Source: Oribacterium sinus (GTDB lineage: Bacteria; Bacillota; Clostridia; Lachnospirales; Lachnospiraceae). Taken from it: DNA of 64,000 bases. The translations under genes were made by a program, and so were the position numbers. Position 1 is the stretch's first letter, and each line of letters begins with the position of its first letter. Location: positions 110,225-174,224 of the forward strand of contig NZ_JACHHH010000007.1 of the NCBI RefSeq assembly GCF_014202695.1, read 5' to 3'. Below are positions 9,980-18,851 of the stretch, in pieces. The notes under the pieces are model-generated. The model saw only the letters and a program-made list of their open reading frames with translations. It was not told where the DNA came from and did not search any database.

Positions 9980-10072
9980 TTATCTAATTCTTGTAATGCA
10001 GTTCCCAAAAATTCCGCAAAAATTAACTTCTGAAAATGTTAAGTAGCCTCTTTCTAAAATCTTGAATCTCAT
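9980..10072 (-). CDS. Candidate precursor peptide (30 residues), possibly frameshifted
   Basis: Small ORF with a strong ribosome binding site (AAAGGAG, 8 bases before the ATG at 10072) between the FtsX-type permease and the radical SAM maturase. The product begins MRFKILERGYLTFSEVNF and ends with a two-cysteine stretch CGIFGNC followed by ITRIR. If one T of the TTTTT run at codons 18-19 were absent, the frame would instead continue FAEFLGTALQELDNIQDF and stop at 9964, which looks more like an acidic leader. So this could be a real cysteine-bearing precursor, a frameshifted remnant, or a sequencing artefact. Position and ribosome site support translation; no family is recognised. Confidence 0.45.
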   Translation of the reverse strand: MRFKILERGYLTFSEVNFCGIFGNCITRIR

Positions 10073-10098
10073 ATCATTTTCTCCTTTCTTTAATGTTA

Positions 10099-10127
10099 AC
10101 TGTATTTACTCAAGAGCTTATAAACAA
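10099..10127 (-). promoter_or_regulatory. Possible promoter of the small peptide/maturase/exporter unit
   Basis: On the minus strand TTGTTT and TACAGT are separated by 17 bases, just after the permease stop codon and about 20 bases before the ribosome binding site of the tiny ORF. A GTTAAC overlaps the -10 region and resembles the TTAAC boxes upstream of the ATPase gene. Predicted by eye only. Confidence 0.4.
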
Positions 10128-10131
10128 TTTT

Positions 10132-12495
10132 TTACTCCCCTCTATTAATAATATAGTTAGGAGAATACTTACTCTGCCTACACACATAGAGTATGGACAG
10201 GAAGTAAGATAATAGAATAAGGATTATTGCGTAACAAAGTATATATCCATTAGGAAGGTTAAACCGCAAATCATAAATCCCCATTCCTTGCAACATAAGG
10301 ATCGAAATTCTATTGGTAAATAGCAAGGATAATAAATATCCTATACAGGAAGCCATTGTCAAAATCGGCAGGATACTCATAGAAATCTGCCTTGCTATCT
10401 GATACGTCGTGAAGCCTATTGCTCTCATCACAGCAAAATCACTTTCGTTATTTAAAACTACTGTCTTTACCAGTAAAATCACAGTAGTTAGTGTAATAAA
10501 CATACTTACGAAAAGTACCCAGAGGAGAATCGCCTTTACATTGGCTATAACAGAAGCAAATTGGCTGTTAAATAATTCTTTGAAATTTTCGATGTAAGTA
10601 ATTTCATCCCCCATTTGAGATTGAATCTTTGATATTGCGACCTCTATGTCCCTGTTATTCTTTAGATACAGATACATCGATTCCCAACTGGCATCCGGTT
10701 CTATTTTTAGGATACCGTCATAGGTAAAGAAAATATCAAGTCCTCCGGTATAGCTGCCTTGTGTCAGTCCGGTTACTACATATTCTTCCTCCGGAGCTTG
10801 TTCTTGATAATCATTTCTGATCGAAATCACATCTCCTATTCCTTTTTTTAAACTCTTGGAGAGATTAACCGAGATGGCGATTTCATTGTCATAGAAAGGA
10901 TACCTTCCCTTATATAAGCCTATCTTCTCCAATTTCTCATAGTCATCATAAACCGTTACTCTTCCGCTTACATTGTTATCACATAGGATTTCTCCCCCTC
11001 CGGGACCTATGCATTTTATAACGGCTTTGGTGTTATCCATTTCGGATATTGTCTGATATAGCTTCTGAATGTCTGCTTCTTTCTCGGGCTTTAAAACAAT
11101 ATCAAATTTCTCCATACCACTGATTTGCGATAAACCGTCTTCTTTTTGAACAATATTGGAAAATAAAGTGATAAAAAATGAAGAGGATAATACTGCTAAG
11201 GCAACAATCAAGCAGATGGCTATATTTTGTTTCTTTCTACAAATCAATAAATAAATAGCTGATAAAAAGTCCAGGGATAAAGGAATTTTCCCAAAAAATG
11301 AATGACTGATTCCACCATTATAATTACCCCTTTGTCCCCTTATGGCTGCTACCGGAGTGATTTTCTTTACGGTAGCCGTTGCTTGAAATGCAAATAGGAA
11401 TACTATAATTAGATTCACCGATAGGATTTCTAATCCTCTCATCACATGAAAAGAATTTACCCACTTCATACCGCTTTCTGCCGTTATGGAGGGAATGAAA
11501 GTGGATGCCAGTACAGCAGATAATAAAATCCCTAGAACGCTTCCCATAAACCCTAAGAAAATATATTGGAATACAAAGGATAGTCGAATTTCCCTATCAC
11601 TAATGCCTAGGGCTTTCATTACTCCAATTGTTTTAAAATCCTTATAAAAACTGTCTTTAATTCTAAAATACATTACCAGACAAACCACTATCAGAGTTAC
11701 CATAGAAAAGAAAAGTATCGCAATACTGTAAACGTGTAATGTGGAGTGCATAGAATACCGAGCGGAAGCAATATCCGTATAGGTTCCATAAGGCGCCTCT
11801 TTGATGAGTGGGATAAAGTTTTGTCTTAAACCCTTATCTTCAGACTTAAGCAACAATAAAGCACTGCGGCTCTCATTTCCAAGAGAATTTTCCAATTCCG
11901 AGAAAGATTTCTCCGGTACATCAAAGGCCATAACGCCTCGATTACCATATAAGATATCCTCAGTAAATCCGGCAATCACAAAGGTCTTATACTCATCAAG
12001 GTACTTTATAGATAAATTTTCTCCTAATTGAAAACCAAATAAAGTTTTGCACAGATAGGGAACAAATATTGCATTCTCCGGCTGGGTCTCCATTTTTTCC
12101 ACAAGATTGACAGTAGATAAAAGATTGTCTCTATCAAAATTCCGTATAATCCACGAACCCTGTAATTCTTCCTTATTTTCTACAGAGATTGCTGTTTTTA
12201 AGAAAATCAAAGTATCTTCTGTTTCATAAGCGGTATTGATTTCTGATTTTTGAATGAAGCTCTCGATATCCCTTTTTTTACTTTCTAAGTATTCTCTGGG
12301 AAATATGGCGCTATAATCTGCACTGTTTGTTGCTTCATAAACAGTCTCAAATAAAGCCGAAAAACTATCTTCTATAGAAAAAGATATCCCTATCAAAAAA
12401 GAAGACACCGCAATCAAAAAAACAAAGACAAAAGATCCATACACATTTTTTTTAATTTTAGAAAGGTTAAAAAGTAATATTCTTTTTATCATCAT
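10132..12495 (-). CDS. ABC transporter permease, FtsX/MacB type
   Basis: Large permease of about 787 residues with two FtsX-like halves. An N-terminal helix (VFVFLIAVSSFLIGISF) is followed by an extracellular domain of about 200 residues and a three-helix block near residues 255-380. The pattern then repeats, with a helix near residue 430, a second outside domain and a terminal three-helix block. Both blocks hold the family pattern of a cytoplasmic MKALGIS or MRAIGFT loop. The gene is open from a TTG at 12501, but ATG at 12495 overlaps the ATPase stop (TAATG), implying translational coupling, and I prefer it. With the ATPase it forms a SalX/MacB-type pair, commonly used for resistance to or export of antimicrobial peptides. 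The link to the downstream maturase is positional. Confidence 0.85.
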   Translation of the reverse strand: MMIKRILLFNLSKIKKNVYGSFVFVFLIAVSSFLIGISFSIEDSFSALFETVYEATNSADYSAIFPREYLESKKRDIESFIQKSEINTAYETEDTLIFLKTAISVENKEELQGSWIIRNFDRDNLLSTVNLVEKMETQPENAIFVPYLCKTLFGFQLGENLSIKYLDEYKTFVIAGFTEDILYGNRGVMAFDVPEKSFSELENSLGNESRSALLLLKSEDKGLRQNFIPLIKEAPYGTYTDIASARYSMHSTLHVYSIAILFFSMVTLIVVCLVMYFRIKDSFYKDFKTIGVMKALGISDREIRLSFVFQYIFLGFMGSVLGILLSAVLASTFIPSITAESGMKWVNSFHVMRGLEILSVNLIIVFLFAFQATATVKKITPVAAIRGQRGNYNGGISHSFFGKIPLSLDFLSAIYLLICRKKQNIAICLIVALAVLSSSFFITLFSNIVQKEDGLSQISGMEKFDIVLKPEKEADIQKLYQTISEMDNTKAVIKCIGPGGGEILCDNNVSGRVTVYDDYEKLEKIGLYKGRYPFYDNEIAISVNLSKSLKKGIGDVISIRNDYQEQAPEEEYVVTGLTQGSYTGGLDIFFTYDGILKIEPDASWESMYLYLKNNRDIEVAISKIQSQMGDEITYIENFKELFNSQFASVIANVKAILLWVLFVSMFITLTTVILLVKTVVLNNESDFAVMRAIGFTTYQIARQISMSILPILTMASCIGYLLSLLFTNRISILMLQGMGIYDLRFNLPNGYILCYAIILILLSYFLSILYVCRQSKYSPNYIINRGE

Positions 12496-13268
12496 TACCA
12501 ACCCATTTCCTTTAGAAAACCGTCCAATTGTATATTTCTTTCCTTATCATGATCTACTGTATATTGTCCCAGATTACACTCCCCGCAAATCACTCCATCC
12601 TTTAAATACAGTATGCGATTCCCTCTTAAAGCTGCATTAAAGTCATGGGTAACCATTAAGACACTTCTACCCTGTTGATGAATATTGCTTAATAAATCAA
12701 GAACTCTGCACCCTGATTCGGAGTTCAGTGCTCCTGTAGGTTCATCTGCAAACAATATATCCGGTTCATTGATTTCAGCACGGACTACTGCAACTCTTTG
12801 TGCTTCACCTCCCGAGATTTCTGCGGGACTTTTATCCCAATTTTTTTCTTCAATATGAACCATTGAGAGAAGCTGCTTTGCTTTCTGCATAACTTCAGCA
12901 TTATTTTTATTTCTTAACAGACCGCTTAGCACAACGTTATCCAGAACCGTAAGATTATGAATCAAATTAATCTGTTGGAATACAAATCCACAGTGATTTC
13001 TTCTAAAATCAGATAATGCATTGTTAGATTTACTTGAAATCTCTTCGTCTCTAAAGAAGACTCTTCCCAAAGATGGATTATCCATTCCCGAAAGCATATA
13101 GAGAAGAGTTGACTTACCGGAGCCTGATGCTCCCATAACCACCGTAAAATCCCTCTCATAAATTTCTAAATCTATATTCTTTAAGATGTGTTCACTATGG
13201 TTTTTCATTGAAAAGCTTTTACAGAGCTTTTCTGTTCTAATGATTATATTATTATCATGACTCACCAT
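12495..13268 (-). CDS. ABC transporter ATP-binding protein (SalX/LolD/MacB type)
   Basis: ATPase of 257 residues with Walker A GASGSGKST, Q-loop FVFQQINLIHNLT, signature ISGGEAQRVAVVRA and Walker B ILFADEPTGALNSE. The EPTGALN form is typical of the MacB/LolD/SalX branch that pairs with FtsX-type permeases. The ATG at 13268 is preceded by AAAGGAAC at 5 bases. The stop overlaps the permease start, so the pair is coupled. The upstream gap to the histidine kinase contains a terminator and a set of TTAAC direct repeats, so this pair is probably a separate transcript under the neighbouring response regulator. Confidence 0.92.
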   Translation of the reverse strand: MVSHDNNIIIRTEKLCKSFSMKNHSEHILKNIDLEIYERDFTVVMGASGSGKSTLLYMLSGMDNPSLGRVFFRDEEISSKSNNALSDFRRNHCGFVFQQINLIHNLTVLDNVVLSGLLRNKNNAEVMQKAKQLLSMVHIEEKNWDKSPAEISGGEAQRVAVVRAEINEPDILFADEPTGALNSESGCRVLDLLSNIHQQGRSVLMVTHDFNAALRGNRILYLKDGVICGECNLGQYTVDHDKERNIQLDGFLKEMGW

Positions 13269-13359
13269 TTTGCGTTCCTTTCATGATTCATTTCTTGTTG
13301 CACGTCCCTTTTTCTATATTGATTTTATCATTCTAAATCTTAGCAGTCTTTGCCTCTTC

Positions 13360-13397
13360 CTTAACAATTCTTAACTGACTTACCATGATTCTTAACT
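13360..13397 (-). promoter_or_regulatory. TTAAC direct repeats, probable response-regulator operator
   Basis: Seen on the plus strand as three CTTAAC boxes (TTAAC at 13361, 13371 and 13392), spaced 10 and 21 bases; two are in the longer form ATTCTTAACT. Spacing by one and two helical turns is typical of OmpR-family binding sites. They lie about 95-130 bases upstream of the ABC ATPase start. The minus strand then offers a TAGAAT/GATAAAAT -10-like stretch. Inference: the adjacent regulator (14795-15481) binds here to switch on the ABC pair. Confidence 0.5.
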
Positions 13398-13480
13398 TTA
13401 TTATTCTCCTGAATTTCTTTATCCCATTTTCTAAAATGCTATTGAAAATGCAGGCTTTGCATGCACTACTCTTTACGAAC

Positions 13481-13525
13481 AAAAAAACACTACAGGAAAG
13501 TCTTTCTTTGAAAGTTTCCTGTAGT
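13481..13525 (-). terminator. Terminator after the histidine kinase gene
   Basis: ACTACAGGAAA and TTTCCTGTAGT form a perfect 11-bp stem, with a further CTTTC/GAAAG inner stem. On the minus strand the stem is followed by G, T, G and seven T residues. It lies 14 bases past the kinase stop and separates the two-component genes from the ABC genes. Confidence 0.88.
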
Positions 13526-13538
13526 ATCTTCCATCTAA

Positions 13539-14798
13539 TTACGCCAATGGTAAATCTATTGTTACACAAAATTGATTCTCTATTTTATCAAAACGAATTC
13601 TTCCTCCGATTTTATCTATAATCTTTTTGCAAATATATAAGCCCAATCCGGAACCGGCAAAATCCTTTGCTTTTTTTCCCCGATAAAATCTTTGATCCAC
13701 AAGATGAATTTCTTCCTCTTCAATGCTGTCTCCAAAATCGCTAACAGAGATTCGTAAGTACTGATTGAAAAAACAGGAAGATACAGCAATCTCCGTATTT
13801 GCATATTTATAAGAATTATTGATTATGTTATCGAAAACCTGCAATAGCCGATTCTTGTCTATTTTTATAATGCAGGAAGGAATGGATATTTCTCTAATAT
13901 AGTTTTTGTAATCTGCACTACGAATAATATCTGTTACAACTTCACTACATTCTTCTCTTACAATAACTTCCATTTCCTCCAACTCATCTAATGTAGACTG
14001 CAATAAATTGGAAGCCAGAAGATTGATTTGCTCCGCTTTATCCATAATGATCATCATCTTTTTTCTTTTAGATGCGTTATCCTCTTGTAACGCAAGAAGT
14101 TCTGTCGTTGCTTTTATGGAAGCAATCGGCGTTTTTATATCATGACTTAACGAGGCTATAAGCTCTTTTCTCTTTTTTAGAGCATTTTGCTCATTGATTT
14201 TGGCGTTTAAAAGCTTCTCTCTCATAATATCAAAGCTATTGGCAAATGTACTAAGAGCATTGTTACTATGAATACTGAGAGGCATCTCAAGATTTCCATC
14301 TGAAATTCTTTCTGCAAAAACTTTTAATTGGTCTAATGGTTGAAGTATGGTTCTCCATATTTCAAATACCAGGATTGCAATAATGATAAAAAACAAGCTG
14401 TTAATCAGTAAATAGATATTTCTCATACGAATACTGTACGAAACGTAACGTTCATAATCTTCATTTAAAATAATAAGCTTTCCCACTGCTTTCTCGTTTT
14501 TTACAATATCTATAATCGTATCTTTGTTTTTTATAGAGTCTTCCAATCCACGTCTCTTCATGAGCATGGATTCGTAAACAATATCTCCCTGCTCATTAAT
14601 AACATAGAATGAAAGAGTGCTTTTCCTATCTCGAAAAGCACTGTCTTCCCAGTGCCCCCAGTTTTTTTCCACTGATTTTCTGATATAATTTACCTCAGCA
14701 AAATCGTTAGGCTTCTTCATTATCGGTAAGCCTAAAAATACCAGGGTAAGCCAGGAAAGGATCAAGATTAGTAGAAAATAGAGATACCCTTTTTTCAT
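13539..14798 (-). CDS. Sensor histidine kinase
   Basis: Membrane sensor kinase of about 419 residues. One helix near residues 4-22 and another near 125-145 bracket an outside domain of about 100 residues. HAMP-like linker, then H-box LIASLSHDIKTPIASIKAT, N-box DNIINNSYKYA and G-box FAGSGLGLYICKKI. The frame extends upstream, but ATG at 14798 has AGGAGAAGG just before it and overlaps the regulator stop (ATGA), so the two are translationally coupled. The sizeable outside domain argues against the intramembrane-sensing BceS type. Its position beside a SalX/MacB-like transporter suggests sensing of a peptide or envelope stress; the ligand is unknown. Confidence 0.92.
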   Translation of the reverse strand: MKKGYLYFLLILILSWLTLVFLGLPIMKKPNDFAEVNYIRKSVEKNWGHWEDSAFRDRKSTLSFYVINEQGDIVYESMLMKRRGLEDSIKNKDTIIDIVKNEKAVGKLIILNEDYERYVSYSIRMRNIYLLINSLFFIIIAILVFEIWRTILQPLDQLKVFAERISDGNLEMPLSIHSNNALSTFANSFDIMREKLLNAKINEQNALKKRKELIASLSHDIKTPIASIKATTELLALQEDNASKRKKMMIIMDKAEQINLLASNLLQSTLDELEEMEVIVREECSEVVTDIIRSADYKNYIREISIPSCIIKIDKNRLLQVFDNIINNSYKYANTEIAVSSCFFNQYLRISVSDFGDSIEEEEIHLVDQRFYRGKKAKDFAGSGLGLYICKKIIDKIGGRIRFDKIENQFCVTIDLPLA

Positions 14799-15481
14799 TG
14801 TCCTTCTCCTAATGTCAACATGTACCCTATCCCCCAAACTGTTCTTAAAACTTGCGGTTCGTTAGGATCTATCTCTATTTTTTCTCTTAATCTGCGAATA
14901 TGGACATTTAGTGTATTATCTCCGGTGATACTATCCTGCCATACATTTTGGAATAATTCCTCTTTCGATATGGTTCTGCCTTGATTTTTCAGGAGATAGA
15001 AAAGTAACTTTTTTTCCATTCCTTTCAGCTTTATTCTTTCCCCGGCGTTATATAATTCTTCTTTTTTTAAATCAGCCTCACATCTTCCCACGCTCACGCC
15101 GTCTAATTTATCTTCCGGATAATATCGTTTCAAGAAAACCTGTATTTTTGCAAGCAAATAGCTGAGAGAATAAGGTTTTTGTATATAATCATCCCCTCCA
15201 ATATGTAAGGCTAAAATCATATCATCCGTACTGCTACGTGCACTGATGAAAATAATGGGCACATCAGTCATTTGTCGAATTTTTTTACAAAGTTCAAACC
15301 CGGATTCATCACCCAAATTAATATCCAGCAAAATTAACTTTACCTTATCTCGAGAAAGAACTTCAAAACATCCCTCATCAGACTCTGCCGTAACGGTACT
15401 GATACCGAACAAATTCAAATATTCACTTGTGGCTTCCAGCAAACTTTTCTCATCATCAATGATTAGACAATCATAAATCAT
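14795..15481 (-). CDS. OmpR-family response regulator
   Basis: Regulator of 228 residues. The receiver domain has the acidic pair DDEK, the phospho-acceptor Asp in LILLDINLGD, Thr/Ser FISARSS and Lys in IQKPYS. The C-terminal winged helix (EKKLLFYLLKNQGRTISKEELFQNVW, then NTLNVHIRRLREKIE) is of OmpR/PhoB type. It is the first gene of a coupled pair with the kinase. It probably controls the ABC ATPase promoter carrying TTAAC repeats, and perhaps the small-peptide promoter. AT-rich like the rest of the island. Confidence 0.93.
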   Translation of the reverse strand: MIYDCLIIDDEKSLLEATSEYLNLFGISTVTAESDEGCFEVLSRDKVKLILLDINLGDESGFELCKKIRQMTDVPIIFISARSSTDDMILALHIGGDDYIQKPYSLSYLLAKIQVFLKRYYPEDKLDGVSVGRCEADLKKEELYNAGERIKLKGMEKKLLFYLLKNQGRTISKEELFQNVWQDSITGDNTLNVHIRRLREKIEIDPNEPQVLRTVWGIGYMLTLGEGQ

Positions 15482-15588
15482 AAAAACAGCTCTACCTCAC
15501 TTTCTGCTTCTCCCTGTATGCGTTAATAAATAGATGGTAGATTTGTATATTCTTTACTTTGTTTAAATAAAACTACTGACTCTTTCTC

Positions 15589-16671
15589 TTAAAATGACTT
15601 TTTCCTACATATAAAGGCGTGCCACTCCCCTTCCTGCAGCTCTTCCAGAATTTCCCATTCCTTCACTGCTTTCAGGGTCTCTCTGACTTCCTCCGCCTTT
15701 TCTTCCAAAATTCCGGAGGCAATAAAGATTCCTCCTTCTTCCAAAAACTTTGGTACTTCCGGTGCCAAGGCAATGATAACCGGTGCTAAAATATTGGCTA
15801 AAACCAAAGAGAAGGGCTTTTCTTCACAGCTTTTACGAAAGGCCAGCTCTTCCTTTTCCTGCCCCAAAATATTTCCGATAAAAAGCGTCATTTGGTCTTT
15901 AGAGAGGGTATTTTTCAAAAGATTTTCTTCCACCGCGCCCTCACATAGAGGGTCTAAATCCGTGGCGAATACTTCCTTTGCTCCCATCTTGAGAGCAGCT
16001 ATGCCCAGAATTCCGGATCCGGTTCCCAAATCCAGAACCCTCTCCTTTCCCTTTCCGTATATTCCTAAAGCCTGAAGGCAGAGCTTGGTGGTTTCATGTT
16101 GTCCGGTTCCGAAGGTTGTGCCCGGATCTACCGACAGCAGGATTTTCCCCTCAGCTTCCTTCGGTACCTCCTCCCAGCTTGGGCAGATGAAAAAATCTCC
16201 CACGGAAAAGGAATGGAAGAAGTCATGCCAAGCATTCAGCCAGTCCTTATCCTCCGTTTCGGATTGGCTAATGCTTCCCTTACCGATATTGCAGTAGGAA
16301 GACATATTTTCCAGCTCTTTTTTCAATGCTCTGAGAATTTCATCGCACTCTTCTTCCGTAAAAATGTTGGAAGAATTCAAGGTATAGGAATGATCCACCA
16401 AGGGGTCGGAAAAGGCCTTTTCCACCTCTTCCTTTCGCCTTTCCTTATTTTCTTTGGAAAGCACTTCCACATAAAAGGAAAGGGTGGCATCCTCTACGCT
16501 GTCATCTCCCTCCGGATAAAGGTCTACAAACATCGTTTTCGCCTCTTCCTCGGTAATCCCCAGCTGGTCGGAAAACTCTACCCCCTCAATGCCCAATTCC
16601 TCCATAAGAAATGCGGCCAGAATCTCCTCCGCCTCAACAGTGGTATCAATGCTATACTTACGCCAAACCAT
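15589..16671 (-). CDS. prmA: Ribosomal protein L11 methyltransferase PrmA
   Basis: SAM-dependent methyltransferase acting on ribosomal protein L11. The catalytic region shows SVDPGTTFGTGQHETTKLCL, motif I VLDLGTGSGILGIAALKMGA, FATDLDPLC and VLANILAPVI, all as in PrmA. The open frame reaches 16746, but the N-terminus before MVWRKYSID looks non-coding (its DNA is the terminator of the gene upstream). ATG at 16671 has AAGGAAAGGGG 6 bases ahead, giving 360 residues, a normal clostridial length. It follows the cysteine desulfurase and rsmE in the same direction, a common prmA-rsmE neighbourhood. Confidence 0.95.
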   Translation of the reverse strand: MVWRKYSIDTTVEAEEILAAFLMEELGIEGVEFSDQLGITEEEAKTMFVDLYPEGDDSVEDATLSFYVEVLSKENKERRKEEVEKAFSDPLVDHSYTLNSSNIFTEEECDEILRALKKELENMSSYCNIGKGSISQSETEDKDWLNAWHDFFHSFSVGDFFICPSWEEVPKEAEGKILLSVDPGTTFGTGQHETTKLCLQALGIYGKGKERVLDLGTGSGILGIAALKMGAKEVFATDLDPLCEGAVEENLLKNTLSKDQMTLFIGNILGQEKEELAFRKSCEEKPFSLVLANILAPVIIALAPEVPKFLEEGGIFIASGILEEKAEEVRETLKAVKEWEILEELQEGEWHAFICRKKSF

Positions 16672-16711
16672 AGCAGCCCCTTTCCTTCTTTCTTTCCCTC
16701 TTTTTAATAAT

Positions 16712-16784
16712 AAAAAACAGGGGCTACAAAAAATCCGATATATCAAAACTGATATGCAGTATATTTCTGATTTTTGTAGCCCCT
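16712..16784 (-). terminator. Terminator after the cysteine desulfurase gene
   Basis: GGGGCTACAAAAAATC pairs with GATTTTTGTAGCCCC across a 33-base loop that has its own small dyad. On the minus strand the stem is followed by TGTTTTTTATT. It starts 6 bases after the desulfurase stop and ends just before the prmA leader. Confidence 0.8.
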
Positions 16785-16789
16785 TTCTT

Positions 16790-17947
16790 TTATGCCTTAA
16801 AAAATTTCCTTAGAACCGGTAATTCTTCTTTTAAAACGCTGATACATTCCTCCAAATCTCTCTTCTCCGTATATTGGGAGAAGGAAAAACGCAGGGTGGA
16901 ATCCAAGTCACCATGGCTTAGTCCGATAGCTTTCAAGGTTCCGGAGATTCCGGGATGGTTAGAGGAGCAGGCGGAGCCGCTGCTGACATAAATTCCTCTT
17001 TCCTCCAAGGCATGAAGCAGAACCTCCGCCTTCACGCCCTGAAAGGCTGCAGAAACGATGTGGGGTGCGGAGGCTTCCCCTTTTTCTGAATGTACAGTCA
17101 CGCCCTCTATTTTTTCCAATTCATCAATAAAAAAATCCTTCAAATGATAGAGCATTTCCTGCTTTTCTTTAAAATGGCTGTAGCTAAGCTTTGCCGCAAG
17201 TCCCAGTCCTGCAATACCGGGGATATTCAGGGTACCGGAACGAAGACCGTTTTGGTGTCCTCCGCCAAGCATTAACGGAGAAAGCTTTACCTTTTCATCC
17301 ACGTACAAAAATCCGATGCCCTTTGGTCCGTGAAGCTTATGTCCGCTGACGGAAAGCAGGTCTACCATGTCTCTCTTGGGACGAAGCTCCATTTTTCCAT
17401 AAGCCTGAATGGCATCCGTATGGAAAAGGGTCTTAGGATTCTTTTCCTTAATACATTTTCCAATAGCGGCAATATCCTGCACAGCTCCTATCTCATTGTT
17501 TACCATCATAATGGAAACCATAATGGTATCTTCCCGGATAGCATTTTCCAAATCCGTAAGAGAGATATGTCCCTTTTCATCTACAGGCAGGACGGTTAAG
17601 GAAAAACCATGTTGCTCTAAAAACTCCAAGGGCTTATATACCGCCGGATGCTCAATGGCGGAGGTAATGATGTGCTTTCCCTGTCTCTCCATGCCGAAGC
17701 AGGTTCCCATAAAGGCGGTGTTGTTGGACTCTGTTCCCCCGGAAGTGAAAATAATCTCTTTTTCCTTGCATTTTAAAGTGTTTGCAATGGTCTCTCTGGC
17801 CTCACGATAATAGGCTTCCGCTTCCACGCCCATCTTATGCTTTGCCGACGGGTTTGCATAGTCTGCTAACATGGTAGTGGTCATCAAATCCGCCACTTCC
17901 GGATATACTTTGGTACTGGCTGCATTATCCAAATAGATACTTCTCAT
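16790..17947 (-). CDS. Cysteine desulfurase (NifS/IscS family)
   Basis: PLP enzyme that releases sulfur from cysteine as a protein persulfide. It begins MRSIYLDNAASTKVYPEV and has the PLP lysine in SVSGHKLHGPKGIGFLYV. The catalytic-cysteine loop reads SSGSACSSNHPGISGTLKAIG, and LRFSFSQYTEKRDLE closes the fold. 385 residues, typical for the NifS/IscS group with the longer loop. It lies between rsmE and prmA rather than next to an iscU, so it could serve Fe-S assembly or ThiI-dependent tRNA thiolation; the sequence does not choose. The intergenic gap to rsmE is 18 bases, so co-transcription is likely. Confidence 0.94.
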   Translation of the reverse strand: MRSIYLDNAASTKVYPEVADLMTTTMLADYANPSAKHKMGVEAEAYYREARETIANTLKCKEKEIIFTSGGTESNNTAFMGTCFGMERQGKHIITSAIEHPAVYKPLEFLEQHGFSLTVLPVDEKGHISLTDLENAIREDTIMVSIMMVNNEIGAVQDIAAIGKCIKEKNPKTLFHTDAIQAYGKMELRPKRDMVDLLSVSGHKLHGPKGIGFLYVDEKVKLSPLMLGGGHQNGLRSGTLNIPGIAGLGLAAKLSYSHFKEKQEMLYHLKDFFIDELEKIEGVTVHSEKGEASAPHIVSAAFQGVKAEVLLHALEERGIYVSSGSACSSNHPGISGTLKAIGLSHGDLDSTLRFSFSQYTEKRDLEECISVLKEELPVLRKFFKA

Positions 17948-17965
17948 CTTCTTCTCCTTCCGGTC

Positions 17966-18730
17966 TTACTCCGTTATTGCATATTCCAACTGCATCATAA
18001 TCAGACTTAATGCCGTAATGGCTGCGGTCTCTGTCCGTAAAATGCGTTTTCCCAAACTGATGGGAAGAAAGCCCTCCGCCATTGCTGCCTCCACCTCTTC
18101 CTTGGTAAAGCCTCCTTCCGGTCCTATACAAAGGGCAATGGAACAATCCTTCTTTCCTCTCACTGCCTCTTCCATCTTGCTAAGGATTTCTCTTGTGGGA
18201 ACTACGCCTCTTTCATTTTCATAGGGCAGAAGCTTAAAATCACAATTCTTCACATAGGAAAAGGCTTCTTTCCAGCCCATTCCCTTTTCCATCTTGGGAA
18301 GAATGGAACGCTTACTCTGCTTCGCTGCAGCATCCATAATGCTTTGCCAACGGCTGATTTTCTTCTCTTCCTTTTTTTCCTTTAGCTTCATCACCGTGTT
18401 CTTACTTTCCAAAGGAATCAGGGCGGAAATCCCCAGCTCCACCGCCTTTTGAATAATCCATTCCATCTTATCCCCCTTGGGAAGGGCTTGAAGCAGGATA
18501 AGTTTTGCAGGCAGCTCATGGGGTTCTTCTCGAAAGCAAATGGAAAGAACCGCCTCATCCTCCGAAAAGGACTGAATTTCACATTGATAATCCACCCCTT
18601 CTCCATCGGAAATCAGGATTTTCTCCCCAATTTGCCCTCGTAATACCTTATGTAAATGGTGGAAGTTCTCTCCTCTTAAAAGGATTTCCCCTTCCCCTAT
18701 CTCTTCTTTCGACACAAAAAAATGATGCAT
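17966..18730 (-). CDS. rsmE: 16S rRNA (uracil1498-N3)-methyltransferase RsmE
   Basis: SPOUT-class methyltransferase that modifies U1498 of 16S rRNA. The N-terminal PUA-like region starts MHHFFVSKEEIGEGEILLRGENFHHL split over residues 1-26. The knotted SAM site reads IALCIGPEGGFTKEEVEAA followed by SLGKRILRTETAAITALSLI, the RsmE hallmark. 254 residues, the usual length. It is followed within 18 bases by the cysteine desulfurase and then prmA. Confidence 0.95.
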   Translation of the reverse strand: MHHFFVSKEEIGEGEILLRGENFHHLHKVLRGQIGEKILISDGEGVDYQCEIQSFSEDEAVLSICFREEPHELPAKLILLQALPKGDKMEWIIQKAVELGISALIPLESKNTVMKLKEKKEEKKISRWQSIMDAAAKQSKRSILPKMEKGMGWKEAFSYVKNCDFKLLPYENERGVVPTREILSKMEEAVRGKKDCSIALCIGPEGGFTKEEVEAAMAEGFLPISLGKRILRTETAAITALSLIMMQLEYAITE

Positions 18731-18851
18731 TAGCGCTTCCTTTTCCCGGAAATATTCTTAAAAACTCTTTTATCTTACAGCTTTCCGGAAAAGAATACAA
18801 TCCCTCGCAAAGGAAGGAAAAAAAGCATCGAAAAATAAGAAAAGAAAGTAA

